64,000 bases of DNA from JAJEFO01 sp009843725 (GTDB taxonomy: Bacteria; Pseudomonadota; Alphaproteobacteria; Rhodobacterales; Rhodobacteraceae), in the NCBI GenBank assembly GCA_965243215.1, contig CBDEUJ010000004.1:1537244-1601243 (forward strand), given 5' to 3'. A model generated the notes under the pieces. That model saw only the letters and a list, made by a program, of their open reading frames with translations, ran no database searches and was not told the origin of the DNA. The position numbers and the translations under genes were made by a program. Positions 44,726-52,737 of this stretch are shown piece by piece. Position 1 is the first letter of the stretch, and the number at the start of each line of letters is the position of its first letter.

Positions 44726-45721
44726 TCAGGAACCTGCCGTCCGCCCGAGGCCGGACAGGGCCTCTCTCGCCGCCGCCCCGGGAGCGCGGGTGCCTTCGGC
44801 AACGGCGCTCCGAAGCGCCTGCATTGCCCTTTCGGATTTCCGGTCCGCCTCGAAATGGCGCAGCAGTCCCCTGCGCACCTCGTCCTCGAACCAGCGGCAA
44901 GCCTGCTCGCTGCGTCGCTCATCCCAGAACCCGCTTGCCTTGCGGAACTCGGCCAGCGCCGTGATTTCGTCCCAGGCATCGCGCAATCCCGTCTCTTCAA
45001 GCGCGGAAACGGGCATGGTCTTCGGAAAGCCCTGCGGATCCCCCCTTCGCTGCCTGAGAAGCCTGAGTGCGCTGGAATAGTCCGCGACTGTCCGGCCCGC
45101 GGCAGGTTTCAGGTCTCCGTCCGCCTTGTTCACAAGGATCAGGTCCGCGATTTCCATTATGCCACGCTTCACGCCCTGAAGTTCATCCCCGCCGCCCGGC
45201 GCTATCAAGAGGGCGAAGATGTCCGACATGTCCGCCACCGCGGTCTCGGACTGGCCGACTCCCACTGTTTCAATCATGACCACGTCAAAGCCTGTCGCCT
45301 CGCAAAGCGCGACGGCATCCTTCGTGCGCCGGGCGGTCCCGCCGAGATGTGACTGGCTTGGCGACGGACGTATGAACGCGCCGGGCGCGCGCGAAAGCCG
45401 CTCCATCCTCGTCTTGTCGCCAAGAATCGATCCCCCCGAACGAACCGAGGACGGATCCACTGCAAGGACGGCAACGCGCTTGCCCTGATCCGTCAACATG
45501 CAACCGAACGCCTCGATGAACGTCGACTTTCCAGCCCCGGGGGTCCCGGAAAGCCCTACGCGCAAGGACTGCCTGCCGGATTTCGTCATGGCATCAAGCA
45601 GTTCCTCCGCACGCGCCCTGTGGTCTTCGCGACCGCTTTCGACAAGCGTGATGGCGCGCGCCAACGCGCGCCTGTCACCCTCCAGCAGGGCCCTGGCCAG
45701 TGTTCCGGCGTCGTCCGTCAT
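44726..45721 (-). CDS. meaB: MeaB-type G-protein chaperone of methylmalonyl-CoA mutase
   Basis: A 331-residue P-loop GTPase of the MeaB/ArgK family that guards and loads B12-dependent acyl-CoA mutases. Walker A GTPGAGKS is at 59-66; VAVLAVDPSS, SGGSILGDKTRM and IETVGVGQSE (switch region) follow, with NKAD as the guanine-specificity motif. ATG 45721 gives MTDDAG, the usual start region. No mutase gene adjoins it. It is upstream of rpmB on the same strand. Confidence 0.95.
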   Translation of the reverse strand: MTDDAGTLARALLEGDRRALARAITLVESGREDHRARAEELLDAMTKSGRQSLRVGLSGTPGAGKSTFIEAFGCMLTDQGKRVAVLAVDPSSVRSGGSILGDKTRMERLSRAPGAFIRPSPSQSHLGGTARRTKDAVALCEATGFDVVMIETVGVGQSETAVADMSDIFALLIAPGGGDELQGVKRGIMEIADLILVNKADGDLKPAAGRTVADYSSALRLLRQRRGDPQGFPKTMPVSALEETGLRDAWDEITALAEFRKASGFWDERRSEQACRWFEDEVRRGLLRHFEADRKSERAMQALRSAVAEGTRAPGAAAREALSGLGRTAGS

Positions 45722-45815
45722 CGTGCGGCGAAACTTGGCGCGGGTCGGGAAGAGTGTCCAGACACTCGGCAAGGCTGGAAACTGAAGAGTTCGATCCGGC
45801 CAACGGGGAACTGGG

Positions 45816-48200
45816 TCATTCGCGACGCCTTGTCTTCAGGCCGGGCACGGCCGCAACAGGATCCTCGGGCCAATGATGCTTTGGATACCGCCCCTTCATT
45901 TCCTTTCGAACGTCAGCATAGGAACTTGCCCAGAAGCCGGGCAGGTCCATCGTGGTCTGGACCGGGCGCCCAGCCGGCGACAGCAACGTGACGCAGAGCG
46001 GCCTGCCCGCAACCGAAGGATGATGCCGGGTGCCGAAGAGTTCCTGGACTCGCAGCCTGACTTCCGGATCCGGGGCGGTGTAGTCAATCGTGACCTTCCG
46101 GCCGAGCGGTGTCTCGAAGTTCGGCGGCGCCTCCCGGTCGAGAACCTGCAATTGCTGCCAGTCGAGCATTGCGCAAAGGCTTGGCGACACGTCAAAGGCC
46201 TTCCAGCCAGAGGCGGTGCGCACGTCGCCCAGATGTGGAAGAAGCCAGCCTTCAAGCGTGTCGAGAAGAGTCTCGTCCGCCATGTCCGGCAGGTCGCGAC
46301 CCGCTGCGCGAAGCGCCGTCACTCGCGCCTGCAGCTGACGGGCGGTCGGCGAAAGCGACAGACCCAGGAGCCTGATGCCGTCCAGCATCGCGCGGGAAAT
46401 CTCGGCAAGAGGGGCGCCCTTCCAGCGCCGGGACGAAAGGACGATCGCCCCAAGACGCTCCTCCTCCACGGCAACAACACGCCCTGACGAACCGGACCAG
46501 CGCACGGCCCGGTTCCACGTCACGCGATCTCCGAGGACATCCCGCAACGTGCGCTCCGAAACGGGGAGCGCGGCGCGAACGCTCGCCTCGGTCGGATGGC
46601 CGTCGGTATCGACGACGACCATGAGCGGGCTGCCGGCCAGGGGATCGCCCGCATCCATCTTCACCCCTTTCCCGCCGGAGAGAAGCCAGCGCGGATCTCT
46701 TCCCTTGCGACGCAGCGCGATGCGATCCGGGTATGCCAATGCTGCCTGCGCCGACGGGTCGGAGATCCGGGTGGCCGGCGCGACTCTGGAAAGCCTGGAC
46801 GATTCCGCGCGGATCCGGTCGAGGGCCGGGTCGCGACGCCGGGACGCAAGCGCGTCGAGGCGGATCGAAAGATCGGCTCCGGCCGCTCTGAGCGGGTCAC
46901 GGTCGGACAGCAAGGCGGCCAGCGGAGCCGCCGACTTGCCGGCGAGTGCCAGCATGTGACCAAGCCGGGGATGCAGGGGCAAACGGGCAAGGGCGCGGCC
47001 ATGATCGGTGATGCGCGTCCCTTCCAGGGCGCCAAGCTCGACAAGGAGTGCTCGCGCATCCGAAAGCGGCCCTTCCGGCGGGGGAGTCAGGAAGGGCAGC
47101 TCGCAGGCACCCCACTCGGCAATCTCAAGCGCGAGCCCGGCGAGATCGCCCGTTTCGATTTCGGGAGGAGGGAATTGCGCCTGCGCACCTTCCTCGCCCT
47201 TGGTCCAGAGACGGTAGCAGATCCCGTCCGCAATCCTGCCCGCTCGGCCCATGCGTTGCGCGGCCTCCGCACGCGTAACGCGTTCGGTTACCAGGCGTGA
47301 CATGCCGGATCCCGGGTCAAAGCGCGCCCGGCGCGTGTATCCGCTGTCAATCACGACACTGATGCCGGGGACCGTCAGCGAGGTCTCGGCGATGGACGTG
47401 GCCAACACGAGCTTGCGCATGTCCGTCCGTCCGAGCGCCTTGCCCTGTTCGGCGAACGGCAGTGACCCATATAGGGGCAGGACGGCCGTATCCGGGAGGT
47501 CGAGCGCTGCAATGACGCTGCGAATTTCTCTTTCGCCAGGCAGAAATGCCAGGATGCCTCCCTTTGTCTCCGTAGCGGCCGTCTTGATCAGGGCCACCAT
47601 GCCGGACTCGACCGGTCCCTGCCGGGGGCGGTTCAGCCAGCGGGTTTCAACGGGATGGCTTCGGCCTTCCGACGTGATGATTGGCGCGTCTCCCATCAAT
47701 TCCGCCACAGGCGCGGCGTCAATGGTGGCGGACATGACCAGGAGCATCAGGTCTTCGCGGAGTGCCGCCCGACATTCGAGGGCCAGCGCAAGGCCCAGAT
47801 CCGTATTGAGCGATCGTTCATGAAACTCGTCGAAGATCAGGGCGCCAATCCCCTCGAGGCCGGGATCCGCCTGGATCATGCGGGTCAGGATGCCCTCGGT
47901 GACCACCTCGATCCTGGTCGCCTTCGACACGCGCGTCTCGCCTCGAATGCGATAGCCGACTGTCCGGCCGACATCCTCGGAAAGCGTTGTCGCCATGGTT
48001 CGCGCCGCGGCGCGGGTTGCCAGCCGTCTCGGCTCAAGCACGACGATGCGACCTCGGGACAGGCCCGATTCCAGCAGGGCGAGCGGCACGCGCGTGGTCT
48101 TTCCTGCACCTGGCGGCGCTTGCAGCACGGCCTGTCGCCGACTTGCCAGCGCATCCGTCAGCGGCCGCAACACGTCATCGATTGGAAGGCGATCGACCAT
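45816..48200 (-). CDS. hrpB: ATP-dependent helicase HrpB
   Basis: A 794-residue DExH-box helicase. Walker A APPGAGKT is at 28-35, the DEFH box and SAT (VMSATIDA) follow, then helicase C motifs (VLATSIAETSLTVPG, QRMGRAGRIADG), a helicase-associated region and the HrpB-specific C-terminal domain (LDWQQLQVLDREAPPNFETPLGRKV through QTTMDLPGFWASSY). The cellular role is unsettled in the family. It begins 150 bases from moaE, on the same strand. Confidence 0.95.
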   Translation of the reverse strand: MVDRLPIDDVLRPLTDALASRRQAVLQAPPGAGKTTRVPLALLESGLSRGRIVVLEPRRLATRAAARTMATTLSEDVGRTVGYRIRGETRVSKATRIEVVTEGILTRMIQADPGLEGIGALIFDEFHERSLNTDLGLALALECRAALREDLMLLVMSATIDAAPVAELMGDAPIITSEGRSHPVETRWLNRPRQGPVESGMVALIKTAATETKGGILAFLPGEREIRSVIAALDLPDTAVLPLYGSLPFAEQGKALGRTDMRKLVLATSIAETSLTVPGISVVIDSGYTRRARFDPGSGMSRLVTERVTRAEAAQRMGRAGRIADGICYRLWTKGEEGAQAQFPPPEIETGDLAGLALEIAEWGACELPFLTPPPEGPLSDARALLVELGALEGTRITDHGRALARLPLHPRLGHMLALAGKSAAPLAALLSDRDPLRAAGADLSIRLDALASRRRDPALDRIRAESSRLSRVAPATRISDPSAQAALAYPDRIALRRKGRDPRWLLSGGKGVKMDAGDPLAGSPLMVVVDTDGHPTEASVRAALPVSERTLRDVLGDRVTWNRAVRWSGSSGRVVAVEEERLGAIVLSSRRWKGAPLAEISRAMLDGIRLLGLSLSPTARQLQARVTALRAAGRDLPDMADETLLDTLEGWLLPHLGDVRTASGWKAFDVSPSLCAMLDWQQLQVLDREAPPNFETPLGRKVTIDYTAPDPEVRLRVQELFGTRHHPSVAGRPLCVTLLSPAGRPVQTTMDLPGFWASSYADVRKEMKGRYPKHHWPEDPVAAVPGLKTRRRE

Positions 48201-48349
48201 GAGGCAGGAGTAGCGAAGCGGTTCCCGATTTGAAACGCCTGTTGACGGGCCGCCGATGCACACCGGCTCATGCCTGGCGCTTGCCGTCGCAATCCCGTTG
48301 GGCGAGGCACATCGTCACCCCAACGGCAACCCAGCTCCCGCGCCTCGAT

Positions 48350-48790
48350 TCACCACCGGCCAAGCGCGTCCTCGTCCTCGTCTCTGGCCGCAACCCAGTT
48401 CTCTCCGTCGGGACCGATTTCCTTTTTCCAGAACGGGGCGCGGGACTTCAGGTAGTCCATCAGGAACTCCGCCGCCATGAAGGCGTCTGCGCGATGGCGC
48501 GCGGCCGTGGCAACCATCATGATCTGTTCGCCGGGATCAAGCCGGCCGTAGCGGTGGACGATGACGGCGTCCAAAAGCGACCAGCGTTCCATTGCCTTCA
48601 TGCGGATCGCCTTCACGGCCCTTTCGGTCATGGCGGGATAGTGCTCGATCTCCATGGCCGTGAGCTTTCCGTCATCGTCTCGCACCAGGCCCGAAAAGGT
48701 CACGATGGCACCGGCGCCGGGAACCGATTCCGCAAAACGCCGGATTTCGGCGCCCATGTCAAAGGGGGATGACTGGATGCTGACGGTCAT
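48350..48790 (-). CDS. moaE: Molybdopterin synthase catalytic subunit MoaE
   Basis: A 146-residue protein that with MoaD puts two sulfurs on precursor Z to form molybdopterin. It shows GAIVTFSGLVRDDD, the HRYGRLDPGEQIMMVATAARHR stretch and the active-site FLMDYLKSRAPFWKKE with the key lysines. Its ATG overlaps the moaD stop (four bases), so the subunits are made together. Confidence 0.95.
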   Translation of the reverse strand: MTVSIQSSPFDMGAEIRRFAESVPGAGAIVTFSGLVRDDDGKLTAMEIEHYPAMTERAVKAIRMKAMERWSLLDAVIVHRYGRLDPGEQIMMVATAARHRADAFMAAEFLMDYLKSRAPFWKKEIGPDGENWVAARDEDEDALGRW

Positions 48791-49035
48791 CCGCCCGTCA
48801 TCGGCGGAAAGAACGCCACTTCACGCGCTCCGGCAAGCGACGCATTCATGTCGGCCAGGTCCTGGTCAATCGCCACGCGGACCGAATTCATGTCGGAAAA
48901 GGCCAATGCATGTGCCGCGCTCCGTGTCCGGAGCTCCTCCACCAGTTCCGCGACGGTAGCGGCACCGGTTTCGATCCTTTCTGAAGGCTCTCCGACGCGT
49001 TCTCGAATCCAGGCGAAGTAGAGCACTTCGATCAT
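48787..49035 (-). CDS. moaD: Molybdopterin synthase sulfur-carrier subunit MoaD
   Basis: An 82-residue ubiquitin-like sulfur carrier ending FFPPMTGG, whose terminal Gly-Gly is adenylated and thiocarboxylated. The start MIEVLYFAWIRERVG is typical. It overlaps pgsA upstream and moaE downstream by four bases each, an arrangement common in this bacterial group. Confidence 0.94.
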   Translation of the reverse strand: MIEVLYFAWIRERVGEPSERIETGAATVAELVEELRTRSAAHALAFSDMNSVRVAIDQDLADMNASLAGAREVAFFPPMTGG

Positions 49036-49655
49036 TGTCCGTCCCTCAGGTAGGGCAGTCCCTTGCGAAAATAGTCAATTCCCGAAACGAGGGTCAGAAC
49101 CGCCGCGACCCAGAGCAGTGCCACACCGACCCACCACGTGCCATCCGCGGCGATCCGGACGAGTTGCTCTGCCTGCGGCGCGTAACCTCCGGCGGCGCCT
49201 TCGGACATGTGAAAGAAAGCCCCCGAAGCGAACAAGACCGCAATGGCGATCATCTGCGCTGCCGTCTTCAGCTTAGCGACCCACGTGACAGTGAGCACCC
49301 CGGCCGCGTCGCCAAGAAACTCCCGCAGCCCCGAAACGAAAATCTCCCGGAACACGATCGCGGTTGCAGGCAGCAGGATCCAGGCATTCAGGCCGGACTG
49401 CGCCGTGATCACCAACAGCGCGATGACAACCATGGCCTTGTCGGCAATCGGATCGAGCATGGAACCGAATCTGGTTTCCTGCTTCCAGCGCCGGGCAAGG
49501 TAGCCGTCAATGAAATCGGTGACGGCAGCGCCCACGAAAAGAAAGAACGCAAGCCAGTCCGCCCAAGGACGCGCAAAGTACAGAAACATCACGCCTACGC
49601 CCGGGGCCGCCAAAAGCCGCAGCAACGTCAGCACGTTCGGGATCGTAAAGGTCAT
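49032..49655 (-). CDS. pgsA: CDP-diacylglycerol-glycerol-3-phosphate 3-phosphatidyltransferase
   Basis: A 207-residue inner-membrane enzyme of phosphatidylglycerol synthesis. The CDP-alcohol phosphatidyltransferase signature D-x2-D-G-x2-A-R-x8-G-x3-D-x3-D is visible as DFIDGYLARR with GSMLDPIADK. There are about five hydrophobic segments. The start MTFTIPNVLTLLRLL at ATG 49655 is normal; a TTG two codons upstream is less likely. It is the first gene of the pgsA-moaD-moaE run. Confidence 0.94.
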   Translation of the reverse strand: MTFTIPNVLTLLRLLAAPGVGVMFLYFARPWADWLAFFLFVGAAVTDFIDGYLARRWKQETRFGSMLDPIADKAMVVIALLVITAQSGLNAWILLPATAIVFREIFVSGLREFLGDAAGVLTVTWVAKLKTAAQMIAIAVLFASGAFFHMSEGAAGGYAPQAEQLVRIAADGTWWVGVALLWVAAVLTLVSGIDYFRKGLPYLRDGQ

Positions 49656-51005
49656 GTTCAAGACTTAGTCCCAAGGCGCGCAATTGGGAAGTGCCCGCAG
49701 CGCGGCCGCCGGCTCGGTCCGTCCCATCGCGGACGGCAGCGCTTCAGCCCTCTTCACGCAAGCCGCCGCCCAGGACCCGGAAGCGCGCCCGCAAGGCATT
49801 GAACCGTCGATGTTTTTTCCTGACCCGGTCGCGTCCGTTCACCTGCACCCGCCGTTCCATAATCAAATGGTCACCGAATCGATTCGATCCCCGGCCCGGC
49901 GAGGTCCGCGCATGTCCTGCCCGGTTCGCACGCCTACCGCAAGCGTCCCACACGCCCGCAGTCATTCGGGCAGTCAACGGGAGCGCCCTGTGCCGGCCCG
50001 CGTCCGACCTGCGCGGGAGAGGGTTTCCGGGCGATTCGTCCGAGAAGCGCGAATTCCCGCCGCACCTGACGACCAGATCCCGGCCCCGTCTCCGCCCCGT
50101 TCCGTCCCCGGCGCCCTGCCGCGGGCCACCGCGCGCATCGGGACCCACCTGGGCGAAGCCCGGGCATTGCCCATCAATTTCAGCAAGCCCTTGGCCTCCC
50201 CTCTCAACAACCCCGGCAGCCGAATCGGAATGGTCGATGCCGCGCATCCCGAGCGCAGGTGAACGGTCCAGTTCATGATGGACCTCCTGAGAGCATGCTG
50301 AAACGGCAATGCAACATGTTCACTGCATGCAAGAGGGTGCCAGAGCGCGAAATTCCGCCGTTGCAGGCGAAATACGCAACAGTGTCTTGCCATTGAATAC
50401 AATATCGACATAGCTGGCCGCGGCCCTGGACCCGCAATGCGTCATTCATCCGACGGTTCCGAGCCCGGTGCGACAGCGTGGGTGGAGTCATGTCCCGATG
50501 CCAGACGAATTCCGGCACTCCCGGTTGACGGAGGTCCAGCGGCCCGGGCGCGAATTCGTTCCCCCGGGACAAGCTGCCGGGGGAAACGCGACCAAGCGGC
50601 AGGAACGAGGGGCGCCAGGAGGGACCGTACATGCGTGCGGCTTCGCGAAAGCGGAGCGATCACGTGCCGTCAGGACAGGCGATCACGCGTTCCAGAATGC
50701 ACACGCGGAATCCAGAGGAGGCATCTCGATGAAACGTTCTTCGATGCCTGTCTTGAACCCTGCGGCGTTTTCCAGGCCCGCTTTGGCGGGCCGGCCGCCG
50801 AATGCAACGGCCCGGCACCTGCCGCGCCGTCACCACAACGGGAGACTCCAAGTGAGGCATCTTTCACTGGCGGCATTCATTCATGACCGCTTTTCTGGCG
50901 GGCGGCGGCCCGGCCAGCCAGCAGTCAAGACCACGGGAACGAAGTCATGGCGCACCTCATTGCCCCCGCTTTCTGCAACGCATCCGGAACGACGGACTTG
51001 ACGAA
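49656..51005. other. Long stretch of uncertain content with two ribosome-site-led small frames
   Basis: About 1.35 kb with no recognisable gene. Two frames have good Shine-Dalgarno sites: 49974-50276 (minus, AGGAGG, listed separately) and 50729-51001 (plus, GGAGG), but the second has poor codon character. A hairpin with arms GGCCCGC (50775-50781) and GCGGGCC (50786-50792) lies within the latter. Base composition is still that of the left side. It may be a decayed region next to the compositional border. Confidence 0.5.
49974..50276 (-). CDS. Small hypothetical protein, low confidence
   Basis: A 100-residue frame beginning MNWTVHLRSGCAASTIPIRL. The only strong evidence is AGGAGG six bases before ATG 50276. 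The product is basic, rich in Gly, Arg and Ala after residue 45, and has no motif or membrane segment I recognise. The second half looks like translated GC-rich noncoding DNA, so the true product may be absent. Confidence 0.25.
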   Translation of the reverse strand: MNWTVHLRSGCAASTIPIRLPGLLRGEAKGLLKLMGNARASPRWVPMRAVARGRAPGTERGGDGAGIWSSGAAGIRASRTNRPETLSRAGRTRAGTGRSR

Positions 51006-51188
51006 ATGTTGGGCGGGGCGGGCGAGGCGCTGGACCTTGCGCAGATCCTGCAGGCCAGCGCCCTCGAGAACGTGGTCAATGCCGTTGCGCCATTTCCTGT
51101 CGGACAGGACGCCGTTGCGAGAGAGACGTTTTGCGCCGTTTTCCTGATGCAGCGCTTGTCCGGCATGGCCCAAGGGCGACAGCGATGA
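51006..51188 (+). CDS. Small hypothetical protein coupled to the next gene, low confidence
   Basis: A 60-residue frame from ATG 51006 (MLGGAGEALDLAQILQASAL) to a stop that overlaps the next start (ATGA). Third codon positions are mostly G or C, unlike the other frames here, and the product would be helical. The ribosome site is poor, and the frame is open further upstream without a start, so the N-terminus may be wrong or frameshifted. No family is recognised. Confidence 0.35.
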   Translation: MLGGAGEALDLAQILQASALENVVNAVAPFPVGQDAVARETFCAVFLMQRLSGMAQGRQR

Positions 51189-51484
51189 CACGGCGCCCTT
51201 GCCTGTGTCTGATCCTTGCCGTCATGACGGCAACCGAAGCATCGGCTCACGTTCCCGAAGGATGCCGGCCCTTGTTCGTTGCCGCCGGAAAAGCCATGGA
51301 AGTGGTCGTGCGGAAGGGCCAGGAGGCGAACGATGTCGCAGTTGACGGGCTGGACAAGGGCTTGAGCGTTGGAAAGGAAGATTACTGGATGCTTGCGGAC
51401 AGACTGACCCGGCTTCTTGACTGGCAGCGCGACATGTCCATCAAGCTGACGGAAGCCATCGAGTGCGTTGACACCGAACGCTAG
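51185..51484 (+). CDS. Small secreted hypothetical protein with signal peptide
   Basis: A 99-residue protein beginning with a clear Sec signal peptide (basic MTRRP, hydrophobic CLCLILAVMTA, cleavage near ASA-HVP). The mature part is about 80 residues, acidic and helical, with two cysteines (in EGCRPL and IECVD) near its ends that could form a disulfide in the periplasm. Its ATG overlaps the preceding small frame. I do not recognise the family. It is the last gene with left-side base composition before the GC jump. Confidence 0.6.
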   Translation: MTRRPCLCLILAVMTATEASAHVPEGCRPLFVAAGKAMEVVVRKGQEANDVAVDGLDKGLSVGKEDYWMLADRLTRLLDWQRDMSIKLTEAIECVDTER

Positions 51485-51979
51485 GCCAAGGCAACTTGCA
51501 AAGTTCCGGAATGCCTGACCAGCAATCGGGCGGCACCTGACCGCCGGGCGCCGGCGCAATCTCCGCCCCGGTTCAGTCCCGGCAGTCCAGCCTGCGGCCC
51601 CAGCACGCGTCAGTTGGCGTGACGGCGCACGGTCCATTCTCCGGGTCCAACGCTCCGGAGAGTTGCCGAGCGGCCTTGGCACCAGCGCTCGCGGGCGACG
51701 ATCCGGCCCGCCGGATCGCGAAGCGGCCGTTCGCCGCAGAGAAGGCCGCCGGGATGCACGATCCGCCACGGGCCGCGCCGCAGCCCGCCGGCATGCGGGC
51801 CGTCCGCCCCGAGAGGCGCGCTGTCCGCGCCGACGGTCGGACCCGGTTCGCGCGCCTTCCCCAAGCGCTGCGGGCTTCCCCTTCCCGTCCATGCCGAACA
51901 TCCCCCCGTTCCGGCCAGGCCGTCCCGGCAGCAGCCTCGCCCCCGTGGCCGCCGCCCCAAGGCCGCCGCGCGCGTTGCG
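51485..51979. other. Compositional border: gene-poor stretch where G+C jumps
   Basis: Between the small secreted protein gene and the end of the DUF2285-like frame, composition rises from about 65% G+C (row 51301, 39 of 60) to 83% (row 52021, 50 of 60). Several frames are open on the minus strand but show no motif. No attachment-site repeat, integrase or tRNA was found by eye. It could be an island edge or an assembly join. Confidence 0.55.
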
Positions 51980-52260
51980 TCACGCGCCGTCCGGCCCGCG
52001 TGGCACGTGGCCGCGCCATCCGCCGTCGGCGCGCGCCCGGGCCTTCCGGATCCAGCGCCGCACCTGCGCGCGCATCCGCCCGTCGGGCGCCCACGCGCGG
52101 GCCACGGCCTCGGCGCCCCGGACGTCCGCCGCGATCCCGCGCTGCGTCCGTCCCGCCGCGAGGCCGTCCGTCACCGCCAGAAGCCGCTTCGTCCCGTCCG
52201 CCAGTCCCGCCGTCCCCGCCCCGTCCGAGGTGCCGCGCGGCCCGACGCGGTCCAGAAGTC
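51980..52260 (-). CDS. DUF2285-like C-terminal half, in the -1 frame relative to the N-terminal half
   Basis: This frame encodes KRLLAVTDGLAAGRTQRGIA, then the pattern A-R-A-W-x-x-D-G-R-M-R-A-Q-V-R-R-W-I-R-K-A-R with a Gly-Gly-Trp end. It matches DUF2285, a helix-turn-helix-like domain of conjugative-element regulators. The frame is open upstream with no good start. It may be fused to the N-terminal half by a shift anywhere before 52171, or translated alone from GTG 52174, which overlaps that half's TGA as GTGA and would give 64 residues. The start given is the point where homology appears to begin. Confidence 0.6.
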
Positions 52261-52737
52261 GACGAGGCGCTGCGCCCGGTACGGCATCCGGAGCCCGAAC
52301 GGCAGCGTCACCGCGATCCCCGCGCCGTCGGGGAACGGCCCCGGGCCCGCGACCAGGACCTGGACCGCCGCGCCCCCGGCCCGGACCCGGACCACGAGGC
52401 CGCCCGAGCGCAGGCGCAGCCCTTCGACCGCGGCGCCCTCGGCGGCCATCGCGGCCAGCGGCGGCGCGGACGGGTCGGGGCGGCCCTCGATCATCCGCTG
52501 CTGGCGCCAGAAGGGGAGGGCGTCGCCGTCGGCGCCGGACGGGTCCTCCCAGGCGAGCATCTCGAAGCGGGCGGCCCCGAGATCGGCCTCCGCCTGGACG
52601 CGGACGCCGAACGGTCCCGGCTCCAGGGCCGGCGCCCGTCCGGCCGCCTCCCGCTCCCAGGCCTCCCTGTACTCCGGCAGGCGCCGCAGCACCTCCCAGG
52701 CCAGGACGCCTTCCGCGCTGTCCGCCGTCTTCGTCAT
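52171..52737 (-). CDS. DUF6499/DUF2285-type regulator, N-terminal half (FseA-like)
   Basis: A 188-residue frame opening with GVLAWEVLRRLPEYREAWE, the recognisable start of DUF6499-type proteins, then FGVRVQ, LPFWRQQ, LRSGGLVVRVRAGGAAVQVLVAGPGPFPDGAGIAV and MPYRAQRLVDFW, matching the central part of DUF6499-DUF2285 proteins found on integrative conjugative elements. The stop falls before the DUF2285 domain, which continues in the -1 frame (51980-52260). ATG 52737 overlaps the galU-like stop (ATGA). In a rhizobial element, the related FseA is made by ribosomal frameshifting and activates excision. Confidence 0.6.
   Translation of the reverse strand: MTKTADSAEGVLAWEVLRRLPEYREAWEREAAGRAPALEPGPFGVRVQAEADLGAARFEMLAWEDPSGADGDALPFWRQQRMIEGRPDPSAPPLAAMAAEGAAVEGLRLRSGGLVVRVRAGGAAVQVLVAGPGPFPDGAGIAVTLPFGLRMPYRAQRLVDFWTASGRAAPRTGRGRRDWRTGRSGFWR

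Noticed and set aside
50775..50792. Hairpin GGCCCGC/GCGGGCC considered as a terminator
   Set aside because: No T-run on either side and no gene end nearby.
50729..51001. Plus-strand 90-residue frame beginning MKRSSMPVLNPAAF with GGAGG upstream
   Set aside because: Codon third positions are not biased as in neighbouring genes, and a hairpin lies inside. It is too weak to call a gene.
52171..52260. Programmed -1 frameshift slippery site in the DUF6499/DUF2285 gene
   Set aside because: No X-XXY-YYZ heptamer is present; only a P-site G-GGG slip is conceivable. Frameshifting is kept as a hypothesis, not annotated as a site.
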